From: Microbacterium suaedae
GTDB lineage: Bacteria; Actinomycetota; Actinomycetes; Actinomycetales; Microbacteriaceae
Length of the DNA stretch: 64,000 nucleotides
Assembly: GCF_003254645.1 (NCBI RefSeq)
Contig: NZ_PNFD01000001.1
Span: 62,001-126,000, forward strand
Direction: 5' to 3'
The notes under the pieces: model-generated
Database searches by the model: none
Seen by the model: the letters and a program-made list of their open reading frames with translations, nothing else
Told to the model about the DNA's origin: nothing
Shown here: in pieces, positions 1 through 8,583 of the stretch
Position numbering within the stretch: position 1 is the stretch's first letter
Layout: each line of letters opens with the position of its first letter
Made by a program: the position numbers and the translations under genes

Positions 1-20
1 ACCTCGGGAAGCTCAGGCAC
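1..20 (-). CDS. mutM: Formamidopyrimidine-DNA glycosylase, first six codons only
   Basis: Only the 5' tip lies inside the window. Reading the minus strand from base 20, a GTG codon is followed by Pro-Glu-Leu-Pro-Glu-Val, the invariant N-terminus of Fpg/MutM, in which Pro2 becomes the catalytic amine after fMet removal and Glu3 is also catalytic. The enzyme excises oxidised purines such as 8-oxoguanine. The start codon sits inside the 3' end of rnc (8-bp overlap), so the two are probably translationally coupled. The rnc-mutM order is standard in actinobacteria. Identity rests on six residues plus context. Confidence 0.75.
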
Positions 21-717
21 CGGCGGATGGATTCAGCGCCCGCCAGAGCGTGAGCGCCGCCGCCATCTCGGCCTGCTTCTTGCTCGTTCCCGAACCCGAG
101 GCTCTGTCCTCGCCAACCGTGACCACGGCCGTGAACCGGCGATCGTGATCGGGCCCGGAGCTCGTGATCTCGTACGACGGCGGATCGACCCCACGGTGCG
201 CGGCGAGCTCCTGGACGCTCGTCTTCGGGTCGACGGCCGCACCATAGCGCGCCGGATCCTCGATGAGCGGAGTGATGAGGTGGAGCACGAGGGCATCGGC
301 CGCTTCGCGTCCCACCGAGAGGAACGCGGCACCGAAGACCGCCTCCATCGCGTCGGCGAGAATCGAGTCCTTGTCGCGGCCGCCGGTCTGCTCCTCCCCG
401 CGGCCCAGCTGGAGATACTCACCCAGGCCGATCCCGCGCGCGACATCGGCGAGGGCGAGCGTCGATACGACGCCGGCACGGCGCTTGGCGAGGTCACCCT
501 CTGAAACGTCGGGGAACCGCTCGTAGAGCATCGCGGTCACGGCGAGACCCAGCACCGAGTCGCCGAGGAACTCGAGACGCTCGTTGTGCGGGATACCGCC
601 GTTCTCATAGGCGTAGGAGCGATGCGTGAGCGCTAACGCGAGAAGCTCGGCGTCGATCTCGACGCCGAGCTTCTCGGTCAGCGACACCTGCGCGCGCTCG
701 TCAGTGCGCAGTGCCAT
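13..717 (-). CDS. rnc: Ribonuclease III
   Basis: Double-strand-specific endoribonuclease that cuts 30S pre-rRNA and structured mRNAs. The protein has 234 residues, the normal length. The RNase III signature NERLEFLGDS lies at about residues 45-54 and the second metal-ligand patch (DAMEAVFGA) near 122-130, so the acidic catalytic residues are present. The C-terminal third is a double-stranded RNA binding domain ending with the typical GTSKKQAEMAAA helix. An ATG start at 717 follows rpmF by 8 bp. The gene closes a run rpmF-rnc-mutM that is presumably one transcript coming from the DUF177 or coaD side. Confidence 0.97.
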   Translation of the reverse strand: MALRTDERAQVSLTEKLGVEIDAELLALALTHRSYAYENGGIPHNERLEFLGDSVLGLAVTAMLYERFPDVSEGDLAKRRAGVVSTLALADVARGIGLGEYLQLGRGEEQTGGRDKDSILADAMEAVFGAAFLSVGREAADALVLHLITPLIEDPARYGAAVDPKTSVQELAAHRGVDPPSYEITSSGPDHDRRFTAVVTVGEDRASGSGTSKKQAEMAAALTLWRALNPSAGA

Positions 718-725
718 CTCGGGTG

Positions 726-935
726 TCAGGCGTCAGCGACCTTGCGGCCCTTGTACTCGAGGAACAGCTCGGTTCCCTGCGAGTCGGTGACGACCTTGGC
801 CTGGTGCGGACGGCTGTAGGTGACCTTGCCGTTCTCGACGGTCTTGACGAGCGCGGGGGCCTCGGCCTTCCACTGCGAACGACGCGAGCGCGTGTTCGAG
901 CGCGACATCCGGCGCTTCGGGGGGTTACCTGCCAT
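726..935 (-). CDS. rpmF: 50S ribosomal protein L32 (Cys-less form)
   Basis: Structural protein of the large ribosomal subunit. The 69-residue product starts [20 protein letters not shown], the L32 signature; a longer upstream reading is possible but that extension has no L32 character. No cysteine occurs anywhere, so this is the zinc-independent C-minus form rather than the four-Cys zinc-ribbon form. The start at 935 lies 2 bp after the DUF177 gene and the stop is 8 bp before rnc, consistent with the widespread DUF177-rpmF-rnc operon. Confidence 0.96.
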   Translation of the reverse strand: MAGNPPKRRMSRSNTRSRRSQWKAEAPALVKTVENGKVTYSRPHQAKVVTDSQGTELFLEYKGRKVADA

Positions 936-937
936 GG

Positions 938-1492
938 CTAGCTCTCTTCTCTGCTCTGGACGGCGCCGGGCGCCGACTCGGTTTCTGTGAGTTTCTGGAG
1001 CGCTGCCCATCGCGGATCGATGGGGTCCTGCGCCACGCCGGGAGATTCCGTCAGCTGCTCGCCCGTAGCTGGATCAAGGCCGGGGCAATCCGGCCGACAG
1101 ACCGGCTGAAACGGAAGCGACAATACAATCGCATCTCTGACCAGAGTTTCAAGATCCACGTGGTCGTCTTGAAGCACGAAGTCAGGGGTTTCATCACCAG
1201 GGTACTCGAAAAGCTCCTGGAACTCGACTTCGACAGGCTGGGAGATGGCTCGCAGGCAACGGCTGCACTCCCCGTCGGCGACCGTGTCGACGGTTCCGCT
1301 GACGAGGATCCCCTCATGGACGGATTCGAGCCGCACGTCGAAGCGAAGCGGGCGATCCTTCTCGATCGCGACGATGCCCTCCCCCCACCGCTCGGGAGTC
1401 GGGATCGTGAGCTCATGCTCGCGCATCTCGCCGGTCTTGCGGACGATGTCGCGCACCGGCAGGACGAAGGGTCCGGAGAGTCGGTTCTTCAC
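938..1492 (-). CDS. DUF177 / YceD family protein, 23S rRNA accumulation factor family
   Basis: Small acidic protein of the YceD/DUF177 family, which is linked to 23S rRNA accumulation and almost always precedes rpmF, as here. A GTG at 1492 gives 184 residues and is preceded by a GGAG element about 5 nt upstream; longer readings would extend into the coaD side without family character. Two cysteine pairs, CSRC near residues 95-98 and CRPDC near 147-151, could form a metal site. Between them lies the family stretch [11 protein letters not shown]. The exact biochemical role is not established. Family assignment is firm, start choice moderately firm. Confidence 0.9.
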   Translation of the reverse strand: MKNRLSGPFVLPVRDIVRKTGEMREHELTIPTPERWGEGIVAIEKDRPLRFDVRLESVHEGILVSGTVDTVADGECSRCLRAISQPVEVEFQELFEYPGDETPDFVLQDDHVDLETLVRDAIVLSLPFQPVCRPDCPGLDPATGEQLTESPGVAQDPIDPRWAALQKLTETESAPGAVQSREES

Positions 1493-1538
1493 GTCTCCAG
1501 CGTAGGGCCCTGCGCTCAGCGTCGGGTGAAGGCCGTTC

Positions 1539-2039
1539 TCAGAAGTCGCTGGGCGTCGACTGGTCGAGATAGCGTGCGACGGCCCCCGGGACGTACGGCG
1601 ACACATCTCCCCCAAGGCCCGCCACCTGGCGAACGAGAGAGCTCGAGACGACCGAGTTCGCCGGGTCGGCGAGGAGGAAGACGGTCTCGACCCCCGCGAG
1701 GTGATTGTTCACCACGGCCATCGGCGTCTCGTACGAGACGTCCTGCTGCGCGCGGATCCCCTTCACGAGGACGCCGGCACCGACCTCCTCGGCATAGTCG
1801 ACGAGCAGGCCGACGCTCCAGCTGCCCACGACGATCTTGCCCGGGAGCTCGGCGTCGGCGATCGACTGCTCGAGCAGACGCAGCCGCAGCGCGAGCGGCA
1901 GCATCCCCTCCTTGTCGGGATTGTGGACGACGAGCACGTGGAGCTCGTCGTACAGGCCCGCCGCTCGACGGATGATGTCGAGATGGCCGAGCGTGGGCGG
2001 GTCGAACGACCCGGGGACGACCGCGATCCGGTTGCTCAT
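1539..2039 (-). CDS. coaD: Phosphopantetheine adenylyltransferase
   Basis: Penultimate step of CoA synthesis: 4'-phosphopantetheine plus ATP gives dephospho-CoA. The 166-residue protein begins with the nucleotidyltransferase (T/H)xGH motif in [13 protein letters not shown] and retains the late [10 protein letters not shown] motif that contacts ATP. Length matches the family (about 160). The ATG at 2039 follows recG by 62 bp, so a separate promoter is possible, and DUF177-rpmF-rnc-mutM follow in the same direction. Confidence 0.97.
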   Translation of the reverse strand: MSNRIAVVPGSFDPPTLGHLDIIRRAAGLYDELHVLVVHNPDKEGMLPLALRLRLLEQSIADAELPGKIVVGSWSVGLLVDYAEEVGAGVLVKGIRAQQDVSYETPMAVVNNHLAGVETVFLLADPANSVVSSSLVRQVAGLGGDVSPYVPGAVARYLDQSTPSDF

Positions 2040-2101
2040 GGCCTCACCCTATCGATCGGGTCGCTCTCCGAACCCGTCCTGTCCCGGATGCTGAGACTCT
2101 T

Positions 2102-4279
2102 TCAGTTCTTCCTCAGGGCCGCGCGCTCTTCAGTGCCCAGGCGCGCATCGAGGATCGTCGCGAGGCCCGGGTGGGCAGCGAGCGTCGGATCCCGTTCGAG
2201 GATGCTCTCGGCGAGCGTGCGCGCCTTCTCGATGAGCGACGCGTCCTTGATGACCCGCAGCAGGCGCAGCGAGGAGCGGGATCCCGATTGCGCGCCACCG
2301 AGCACGTCGCCCTCGCCGCGGAGCTCGAGGTCGACCTCGGCGAGAGCGAAGCCGTCGAGAGTTCCCGCGACCGCCTCCACACGCTCGCGGGCGGGCGTGC
2401 CTTCGAGGGCCTCGGTCACGAGCAGGCACAGCCCCGGCACGCCGCCGCGGCCCACGCGGCCGCGGAGCTGATGCAGCTGCGAAACGCCGAAGCGGTCGGC
2501 GTCGAGGATGATCATCGTCGAGGCGTTCGGCACGTCGACGCCGACCTCGATCACGGTCGTCGCGACGACCATGTCGATGTCGCCGCGCGCGAACGCCCGC
2601 ATGATCTGATCCTTCTCGTCGCCGGGCATGCGTCCGTGCAGCGTCTGGATGCGCAGATCCTTCGTGCTCGGCTGACGCGACAGCGTGCTGGCCACCTGTT
2701 CCACTCCGAATCGCGGGCCCTGGCGTTCGGCCGCCACATCGGCCGGAACCTCGTCGAGATCGCCTTCTTCAACAGCCGCGGCTCCCTCGGCCTCGGCATC
2801 GATCGCGGCGCAGACCACGAATACCTGATGCCCTTTCGCGACCTCCTCAGCCGCACGTTCCCAGACGCGGCCGAACCATCCCGGCTTCTCTGCGATCGGC
2901 GCGACGAACGTCGAGATGCCCGCCCGCCCCGCGGGCATCGTGCGGATCGTCGACACATCGAGATCGCCGAAAACCGTCATCGCGACCGTGCGAGGAATCG
3001 GCGTCGCCGTCAGCACGAGCACGTGCGGATTGCTGCCCTTGGCGCGCAACGTCTCGCGCTGCTCGACACCGAAGCGGTGCTGCTCGTCGACGACGACGAA
3101 CCCGAGATCGGCGAACGTCGTCTTGTCGCTGAGCAGCGCGTGCGTGCCGACCACGATGCGCGCCTGCCCCGAGGCGACCCGCAGTGATGCCTTCCGGCGC
3201 TCGGGCGTCGACATCTGACCGGTGAGGAGCGTCGGCATGAGCTCGGCCGCGAGATCGGGGCCGAGCATCTTGGTGATCGACCGCAGGTGCTGCCCCGCGA
3301 GGACCTCGGTCGGGGCGATGAGGGCGCACTGCCCTCCCGACTCGGCCACCTGCAGCATCGCGCGGAGGGCGACGAGCGTCTTGCCCGAGCCGACCTCTCC
3401 CTGCACGAGGCGGTTCATAGGCGCCTCCGCCGCGAGATCGCTCGCGATGCGCGCGCCGACCGCTTCCTGATCCGGTGTGAGATCGAACGGCAGCACGGCG
3501 TCGAAACGCGACAGAAGCCCTCCGTCTGCCGCCCGGCGCGGCGTCGTCGCCATCGCCCGCACGAACCAGCGCTGCTGCAGGAGGGCCGTCTGCATCACGA
3601 GCGCCTCGTGCAGCCGCAGCGTGTGCCGAGCGCGATGCACGTCTGCGTCGGCACGCGGTCGATGGATCTTCTCGAGTGCCTCGCGAGCGCCCATCGCCTT
3701 GTGCTCGCGGCGCATCTCCTCGGTGAGGGGATCCGTCACCGGCCCGAGCCCGTCGAGCACCTCGCCGATGATCTTCTGGATCTTCCACGTCGGCAGCGTC
3801 GATGTCGCCGGATAGAACGGCAAAGGCCGCTCCGCATACTCTTCCGCGCTCTCCCGCGCGGCGAGCTCGTCCTCGAACAGCTGGTAGTCGGGGTGCGAGA
3901 ACTGGAGCTCTCCGCGGTACTCTCCCACCTTTCCCGAGAAGACACCGCGCACCCCCGGTCGCAGCTCGCGCTCGCGCCAAGCCTGCCCGAAGAAGGTCAG
4001 GCTCATCTCGCCGACGCCGTCTCCGATCACGACCTCGAGCAGCGTGCCGCGGCGATTGCGCATCGGGCGCGACTGCACGCTCTGCACCTCGGCGACGATC
4101 GTCGCCGGCTGCCCCACGGGCAGGTCGAGGATCGGCGTGAGATCACCGCGCTTGGCGTAGCGACGCGGGTAGTGCGAGACGAGGTCGCCGACCGTCTGCA
4201 TCTCGAAGGCGCGAGCAAGTGATTTCGCCAGCTTCTCCCCCACGGCCTCCGCGAGCGGGGTCTCGAGCGCAAACGTCAT
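2102..4279 (-). CDS. recG: ATP-dependent DNA helicase RecG
   Basis: Branch-migrating helicase that remodels stalled replication forks and recombination intermediates. Using the ATG at 4279 the product has 725 residues, close to the family norm. The N-terminal wedge/OB domain spans about 1-230; Walker A (GEVGSGKT), the DEQH box in VVVDEQHRFG, motif III TATPIPRT and the motif VI region QLRGRVGRG appear in order. The start is fixed by a TATGCT -10 box only 6 nt upstream, which implies a leaderless mRNA. It is divergent from rsmD, 79 bp away. Confidence 0.97.
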   Translation of the reverse strand: MTFALETPLAEAVGEKLAKSLARAFEMQTVGDLVSHYPRRYAKRGDLTPILDLPVGQPATIVAEVQSVQSRPMRNRRGTLLEVVIGDGVGEMSLTFFGQAWRERELRPGVRGVFSGKVGEYRGELQFSHPDYQLFEDELAARESAEEYAERPLPFYPATSTLPTWKIQKIIGEVLDGLGPVTDPLTEEMRREHKAMGAREALEKIHRPRADADVHRARHTLRLHEALVMQTALLQQRWFVRAMATTPRRAADGGLLSRFDAVLPFDLTPDQEAVGARIASDLAAEAPMNRLVQGEVGSGKTLVALRAMLQVAESGGQCALIAPTEVLAGQHLRSITKMLGPDLAAELMPTLLTGQMSTPERRKASLRVASGQARIVVGTHALLSDKTTFADLGFVVVDEQHRFGVEQRETLRAKGSNPHVLVLTATPIPRTVAMTVFGDLDVSTIRTMPAGRAGISTFVAPIAEKPGWFGRVWERAAEEVAKGHQVFVVCAAIDAEAEGAAAVEEGDLDEVPADVAAERQGPRFGVEQVASTLSRQPSTKDLRIQTLHGRMPGDEKDQIMRAFARGDIDMVVATTVIEVGVDVPNASTMIILDADRFGVSQLHQLRGRVGRGGVPGLCLLVTEALEGTPARERVEAVAGTLDGFALAEVDLELRGEGDVLGGAQSGSRSSLRLLRVIKDASLIEKARTLAESILERDPTLAAHPGLATILDARLGTEERAALRKN

Positions 4280-4358
4280 GCGTCGAGCATAGTTTCGAAC
4301 ACCGACACGGCTTTCCGCACCGCCGGACGACGAGCACAGCCACCGTAGGCTGGATCCC
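4280..4358. promoter_or_regulatory. Back-to-back leaderless promoters of recG and rsmD
   Basis: The 79-bp divergent spacer holds a minus-strand TATGCT (4291-4286) ending 6 nt before the recG ATG and a plus-strand TAGGCT (4346-4351) ending 7 nt before the rsmD GTG. Both distances place the transcription start at or within 1 nt of the start codon. No Shine-Dalgarno sequence is visible for either gene. Confidence 0.7.
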
Positions 4359-4919
4359 GTGACGCGCATCATCTCGGGCCGTGCCGGCGGCCTTCGCATC
4401 GACGTGCCGCCATCGGGTACGCGGCCGACGAGCGACCGCGTCCGCGAGTCTCTCTTCGCCTCCCTCGAGACGACGGGGCTGTTGGACGGCACGACCGTCG
4501 TCGACCTGTACGCAGGATCGGGCGCCCTCGGGCTCGAGTCGATCAGCCGAGGCGCCGCACACTGCGATCTCGTCGAGAAGGGCCAGAAGGCGGCGCAGAT
4601 CGCGCGCAACAACGCCGAGCGCGTCGCCCGGGCGACGGGCGCGAGCGCCGACGTCCACGCGATCGGGGTGCGCGCGTTCCTCCGCGGAGCCACGCGCATC
4701 TACGACGTCGCGTACCTCGACCCGCCCTACGACATCTCCCCAGACGTCCTCACCGAGGATCTCGCGCAGCTGCGCCCCCTCCTCGCCGACGACGCGATCG
4801 TCATTGTCGAGCGCGCAACGCGATCCGGCGCGCCCGATTGGGCTGCCGCCGATCTGCGTCCGCTCCGGGATCGCTCTTTCGGCGACACCTCACTCTGGTG
4901 GGGAGAGCCCGCGATCTGA
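4359..4919 (+). CDS. rsmD: 16S rRNA (guanine966-N2)-methyltransferase
   Basis: SAM-dependent enzyme that methylates G966 of 16S rRNA. The 186-residue protein starts MTRIISGRAGG, the RsmD N-terminus, has the SAM-binding loop DLYAGSGALGLE near residues 49-60 and the catalytic DPPY at 121-124 used by N2-guanine and N6-adenine methylases. The GTG start is set by a TAGGCT box 7 nt upstream (leaderless). In many actinobacteria rsmD and coaD are adjacent; here recG lies between them on the other strand. Confidence 0.96.
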   Translation: MTRIISGRAGGLRIDVPPSGTRPTSDRVRESLFASLETTGLLDGTTVVDLYAGSGALGLESISRGAAHCDLVEKGQKAAQIARNNAERVARATGASADVHAIGVRAFLRGATRIYDVAYLDPPYDISPDVLTEDLAQLRPLLADDAIVIVERATRSGAPDWAAADLRPLRDRSFGDTSLWWGEPAI

Positions 4920-4928
4920 TCGCGCCCG

Positions 4929-5915
4929 TCAGGCGCCCGCGCGGCCGTCCCAGTCCCGATAGGGATCCCATCCCGTCCGTCCCGCATAGGGCGCGCCATC
5001 GACGAGCACGGGATCCGTGCTCCTCGCCACCACGACGCCGATCTCGCGGAATCCGGGAGGAAGGACGCCCGGGGCGAATGTGGCGAGGAGCGCATGATCC
5101 TCGCCGCCCCGGAGGGCGAGATCGGGGTCGGATCCCAGCTCGCCCCAAATGAGGTCCACCGTCACCCCCGACGCGTCGGCGAGTCTGGCCGCGTCGAGCG
5201 CGAGACCGTCCGACACGTCGAGCATGGCCGTCGCGCCGACCTGGGCAGCGACGGGGCCGAGGCCGATCGGCGGCTGCGGGCGCAGCTGCAGGTCGACGGC
5301 GGCGCGCTCGCTCTCGCCGAGCTCGGCGACCCGCACCGGGACCGCTTCGCCGTCGGCGTCGCGGAAACGGTCGAAGAGCACGCCGAGTCCGCGGGCGGCA
5401 ACACCCATCTCCCCCGCGATCGCGACGACGTCGCCCTCGCGTGCACCGGATCGCAGGACCGGATCCCGTCCTTCGGAGTCGCCGAGCGCTGTCACGGCGA
5501 CCGTCAGGCTCGCCGACTGGGTCAGATCGCCCCCAACGACGGCGCTTCCGGGGGCGAGCGCGTCGCATGCGTCGCGCAGCCCGTCTGCCAGACGCTCGAC
5601 GTAGGCGATGGGCGTGTCGTTCGGCATCGCGAGCGCGACGAGCAGCGCCGTCGGACGCGCCCCCATGGCCGCCACATCGGCGAGGTTGACGGCGGCCGCC
5701 TTCCACCCGAGGTCGTATCCGCTCGACCAGGCCCGACGGAAATCGGGACCCTCGATCAGCGTGTCGGTCGTCGCGACGACCGAATCTGTCGTGCGGATCA
5801 CGGCCGCGTCATCGCCGGGGCCGACGAGCGTGGCCTGCGCGCGACCGGTGCGCGCCGCGATGCGGCGGAGGATCTCGCCCTCGGTCAGATCTCCGACCGT
5901 CGTGTCATCGTGCAT
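4929..5915 (-). CDS. thiL: Thiamine-monophosphate kinase
   Basis: Phosphorylates thiamine monophosphate to the active cofactor TPP. The 328-residue protein has the family landmarks GPGDDAAVI (about 32-40), the DTLIEGPDF segment, VGGDLTQS and LDVSDGLALD, all Mg-ATP or substrate loops of the PurM-like fold. The ATG at 5915 is preceded by TAGGCT with a 6-nt gap, so the mRNA is probably leaderless. It converges on rsmD (9 bp between stops) and diverges from the DUF3515 lipoprotein gene. No TPP riboswitch is visible, which fits a salvage or final-step enzyme. Confidence 0.96.
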   Translation of the reverse strand: MHDDTTVGDLTEGEILRRIAARTGRAQATLVGPGDDAAVIRTTDSVVATTDTLIEGPDFRRAWSSGYDLGWKAAAVNLADVAAMGARPTALLVALAMPNDTPIAYVERLADGLRDACDALAPGSAVVGGDLTQSASLTVAVTALGDSEGRDPVLRSGAREGDVVAIAGEMGVAARGLGVLFDRFRDADGEAVPVRVAELGESERAAVDLQLRPQPPIGLGPVAAQVGATAMLDVSDGLALDAARLADASGVTVDLIWGELGSDPDLALRGGEDHALLATFAPGVLPPGFREIGVVVARSTDPVLVDGAPYAGRTGWDPYRDWDGRAGA

Positions 5916-5993
5916 CTGACCAGCCTATGGGGCAGTCGGCGCGGCCCGATCTTCTCCCCACCCGTCCAGGAGCACAGGAATAGGCTGTGGATC
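5916..5993. promoter_or_regulatory. Divergent leaderless promoters of thiL and the DUF3515 gene
   Basis: Minus-strand TAGGCT (5927-5922) ends 6 nt before the thiL ATG, and plus-strand TAGGCT (5981-5986) ends 7 nt before the lipoprotein GTG. It is the same hexamer for both genes within a 78-bp spacer. Confidence 0.7.
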
Positions 5994-6482
5994 GTGAAAC
6001 GCCTGTTCGCGCCCGTCGCCCTCGTGATCGCGCTCGTCGCTACGGGGTGCACCCCCACGGTCCATCTCGAGCCCGCCGCGTCGGCGAACGACCCCATCTG
6101 CGCCGATGTGAGCGTGCGCGTTCCCGAATCGATCGGCGACCTGTCCCGCGTGTGGACCGACGCGCAGGCGACCGCCGCGTGGGGCGATCCGAGTGTCGTG
6201 CTGTTCCGCTGCGGCCTCGAACCGCCCGCTCCGACGACGATGCAGTGCGTGACGGTCGGCGGCGTCGACTGGATCGTCGACGAGACCGAATTCCCGAATC
6301 TGCGCATGACGACCTACGGGCGCACGCCCGCAGCTCAGGTGTACGTCGACACCGAAGAGACCACCAGCAACGATGTGCTGAGCGCCCTGAGCAATGCGGC
6401 GAACGTTCTGCCGAAGGACGGAGAGTGCACCACTCCCGACGAGGCCGACCCCGACTCGACCGAGGCCCCCCGCACCTCCTGA
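5994..6482 (+). CDS. DUF3515 family lipoprotein
   Basis: Exported lipoprotein of 162 residues. Residues 1-18 form a Lys-Arg plus hydrophobic signal ending in the lipobox VATGC, so Cys19 should be lipidated and the remainder anchored outside the membrane. Conserved Cys residues and WTDAQATAAWGDPSVVLFRCG match the DUF3515 pattern found beside thiL and ddl in actinobacteria; the function is unknown. The C-terminus is acidic and Thr/Pro-rich. The GTG start follows a TAGGCT box by 7 nt. Its stop codon directly abuts the ddl stop codon on the opposite strand. Confidence 0.88.
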   Translation: MKRLFAPVALVIALVATGCTPTVHLEPAASANDPICADVSVRVPESIGDLSRVWTDAQATAAWGDPSVVLFRCGLEPPAPTTMQCVTVGGVDWIVDETEFPNLRMTTYGRTPAAQVYVDTEETTSNDVLSALSNAANVLPKDGECTTPDEADPDSTEAPRTS

Positions 6483-7571
6483 TCAGGCGGCGCGGCCGAG
6501 CTCGACCAGCTCCGTGATGAGGTCGGCGTAGCTCAGCCCCGACGCCACCCAGCACTTCGGGTACATCGAGATCGGGGTGAAGCCCGGCATGGTGTTGAGC
6601 TCGTTCACGACGATCTCGCCCGATTCGGTGAGGAACACGTCGACGCGCGCCAGGCCTCGCCCGTCCACCGCCTCGAATGCCCGCGTCGCCGCCGCCCGGA
6701 TCCGCGCGGTCTGCTCCTCTGAGAGCTCAGCCGGGCAGACGACGTCGGCGCCATCGCCCCCGAGATACTTGCCCTCGAAGTCGTAGAACTCACGGGTCGT
6801 CAGCACGATCTCGCCGGGCAGGGAAGCGCGCGGCGCGTCGGATCCGCGCCCCTCGAGCACAGCCACCTCGATCTCGCGCCCTGTCATCGCCTGCTCGACG
6901 AGGACCTTGTTGTCTTCCGCGAGGGCGATCCGCATCGCCTCGTCGATCTCGGACGCATCATGGGCCTTCGACACGCCCACGCTGGATCCCGCACGCGCGG
7001 GCTTGACGAAGACGGGATACCCGAGCCGCGAGACGTCTGCGCGCACGGCATCGGCGTCGGTTTCCCATCGACGTGCCTTCACCGTCACCCACGGCGCGAC
7101 GGCGATGCCATCCGCTTCGAGGGCGAGCTTCATGAAGTGCTTGTCCATGCAGATCGCCGAGTCGAGGACGCCACCTCCTGCGTACGGGATCTCGAGGATG
7201 TCGAGAAAACCCTGCATCGTGCCGTCTTCACCGTGCAGACCATGCAGGATCGGGAGGACCACGTCGACCTCACCGAGTGACTCCACGGATCCGTCAGCGC
7301 GCTCCACCTGCAGTTCGCGCGGTCCCCCCGGCATCGGCCAGCGGATCCGCGTCCCGTTGTCGACCACACGCGGCAGCGACCCGGCCTCGAGCCGGAATCG
7401 CGCCGGATCGTCTTCTTCGAGGACGAACTCTCCCGCACGCGTGATGCCGATGGGGATCACGCGGTAGCGATCGCGGTCAATCGCGCCGAGAACGCCTCCC
7501 GCCGTCGCCGAAGAGATCTCGTGCTCGCTCGAGCGTCCGCCGAAGAGCACCGCCACGGTCGCTGCTGCCAT
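6483..7571 (-). CDS. ddl: D-alanine--D-alanine ligase
   Basis: ATP-grasp enzyme that makes the D-Ala-D-Ala dipeptide for peptidoglycan. The ATG at 7571 gives 362 residues beginning MAAATVAVLFGGRSSEHEIS, with the invariant GGRSSEHE loop. Later landmarks are VFVKPARAGSSVGVSKA, the metal/ATP segment RVDVFLTESGEIVVNELNTMPGFTPISMYPK and the C-terminal helix. The phosphate-loop wording is the D-Ala type, with no sign of a D-Lac (VanA-like) ligase. The start lies 95 bp inside the end of gpsA, so the two are very likely coupled. Confidence 0.97.
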   Translation of the reverse strand: MAAATVAVLFGGRSSEHEISSATAGGVLGAIDRDRYRVIPIGITRAGEFVLEEDDPARFRLEAGSLPRVVDNGTRIRWPMPGGPRELQVERADGSVESLGEVDVVLPILHGLHGEDGTMQGFLDILEIPYAGGGVLDSAICMDKHFMKLALEADGIAVAPWVTVKARRWETDADAVRADVSRLGYPVFVKPARAGSSVGVSKAHDASEIDEAMRIALAEDNKVLVEQAMTGREIEVAVLEGRGSDAPRASLPGEIVLTTREFYDFEGKYLGGDGADVVCPAELSEEQTARIRAAATRAFEAVDGRGLARVDVFLTESGEIVVNELNTMPGFTPISMYPKCWVASGLSYADLITELVELGRAA

Positions 7572-8583
7572 ACTGCGTCTCCTCCTGCGGAGTGTCGTCG
7601 TCGGTCGTGAGATGGGGTGCGATGTCGCGAGGCTCCATCGTGCCATCCAGCACCATCTTCACCTGCCGCACGATCGGCATGTCGACGCCCTTCGCGTGCG
7701 CGAGCTGCAGAATCGGCTCGACCGAGCTGAGCCCCTCGGCTGTCTGCTCCATGTGATCGACGACATCGTCAAGTGTGTATCCCTGCCCGAGCAGGCGCCC
7801 GGCGGTGTTGTTCCTGCTCAGCGGCGACTGGCACGTCGCGATGAGGTCGCCGATTCCGGCGAGGCCCTGCATCGTGTCGTACTGCGCACCGTAGGCGACC
7901 GCGAAATCGGTCATCTCGACGAGCCCGCGCGTGATGATCGATGCCTTGGTGTTCTCGCCGTAGCCGACACCATCCACGATGCCCGTCGCGACCGCGATGA
8001 GGTTCTTGAGGACGCCGCCGAACTCGGTGCCGGCCACGTCGGTGTTGACGAAGGTGCGGAAGTACGAGTTCGACGCGGTACGCGCGATCGTCGCGGCCGT
8101 CTCCGCACTGTGCGACGACACCACGGCCGCCGTCGGCTGCTCCTGAGCGATCTCGCGAGCGAGGTTCGGGCCGCTCACGACCGCGATGCGCGCGGGATCG
8201 CAATCAAGGACCTCAGCGATCACCTCGCTCATGCGCAACCCTGAGCGCTTCTCGACGCCCTTCATCAGGCTGATGATCGGCGCTTCGGACCGCGCGAGAA
8301 TCGGCCGCAGCTGCGCGAGCGTCTCGCGCGCGGAGCGGCTGGGCACCGAGAGGTAGACCTGTTCGGCGGCTTCGAGCGACGCGGCCAGCTCATGCGTCGC
8401 GTGCATCGACCGCGGCAGGTTGATGCCGGGCAGGTAGCGCGAGTTGCGCTTCGCCTCATCGATCTCATGGGCGAGTTCGGGGCGCCGCGCCCACATCGTG
8501 ACGTCGGCGCCGCCGTCGCCGAGGATCTTGCCGAACGTCGTTCCCCAGCTGCCCGCGCCGACGACCGTGACGCGCGCGTTCAC
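7477..8583 (-). CDS. gpsA: Glycerol-3-phosphate dehydrogenase [NAD(P)+]
   Basis: Makes sn-glycerol-3-phosphate for phospholipids from dihydroxyacetone phosphate. A GTG at 8583 gives 368 residues; the N-terminal Rossmann motif VVGAGSWGTTFGKIL, the KGVE segment, the SGPNLAREIA segment and the catalytic-Lys region GGVLKNLIAVATGI are in order. The family core ends near APHLTTDDD; an Arg-rich tail of about 35 residues follows, and it is this tail that overlaps ddl by 95 bp. The start overlaps the plsC stop by 4 bp (GTGA). Confidence 0.95.
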   Translation of the reverse strand: MNARVTVVGAGSWGTTFGKILGDGGADVTMWARRPELAHEIDEAKRNSRYLPGINLPRSMHATHELAASLEAAEQVYLSVPSRSARETLAQLRPILARSEAPIISLMKGVEKRSGLRMSEVIAEVLDCDPARIAVVSGPNLAREIAQEQPTAAVVSSHSAETAATIARTASNSYFRTFVNTDVAGTEFGGVLKNLIAVATGIVDGVGYGENTKASIITRGLVEMTDFAVAYGAQYDTMQGLAGIGDLIATCQSPLSRNNTAGRLLGQGYTLDDVVDHMEQTAEGLSSVEPILQLAHAKGVDMPIVRQVKMVLDGTMEPRDIAPHLTTDDDTPQEETQYGSSDRGGALRRTLERARDLFGDGGRRSRRD

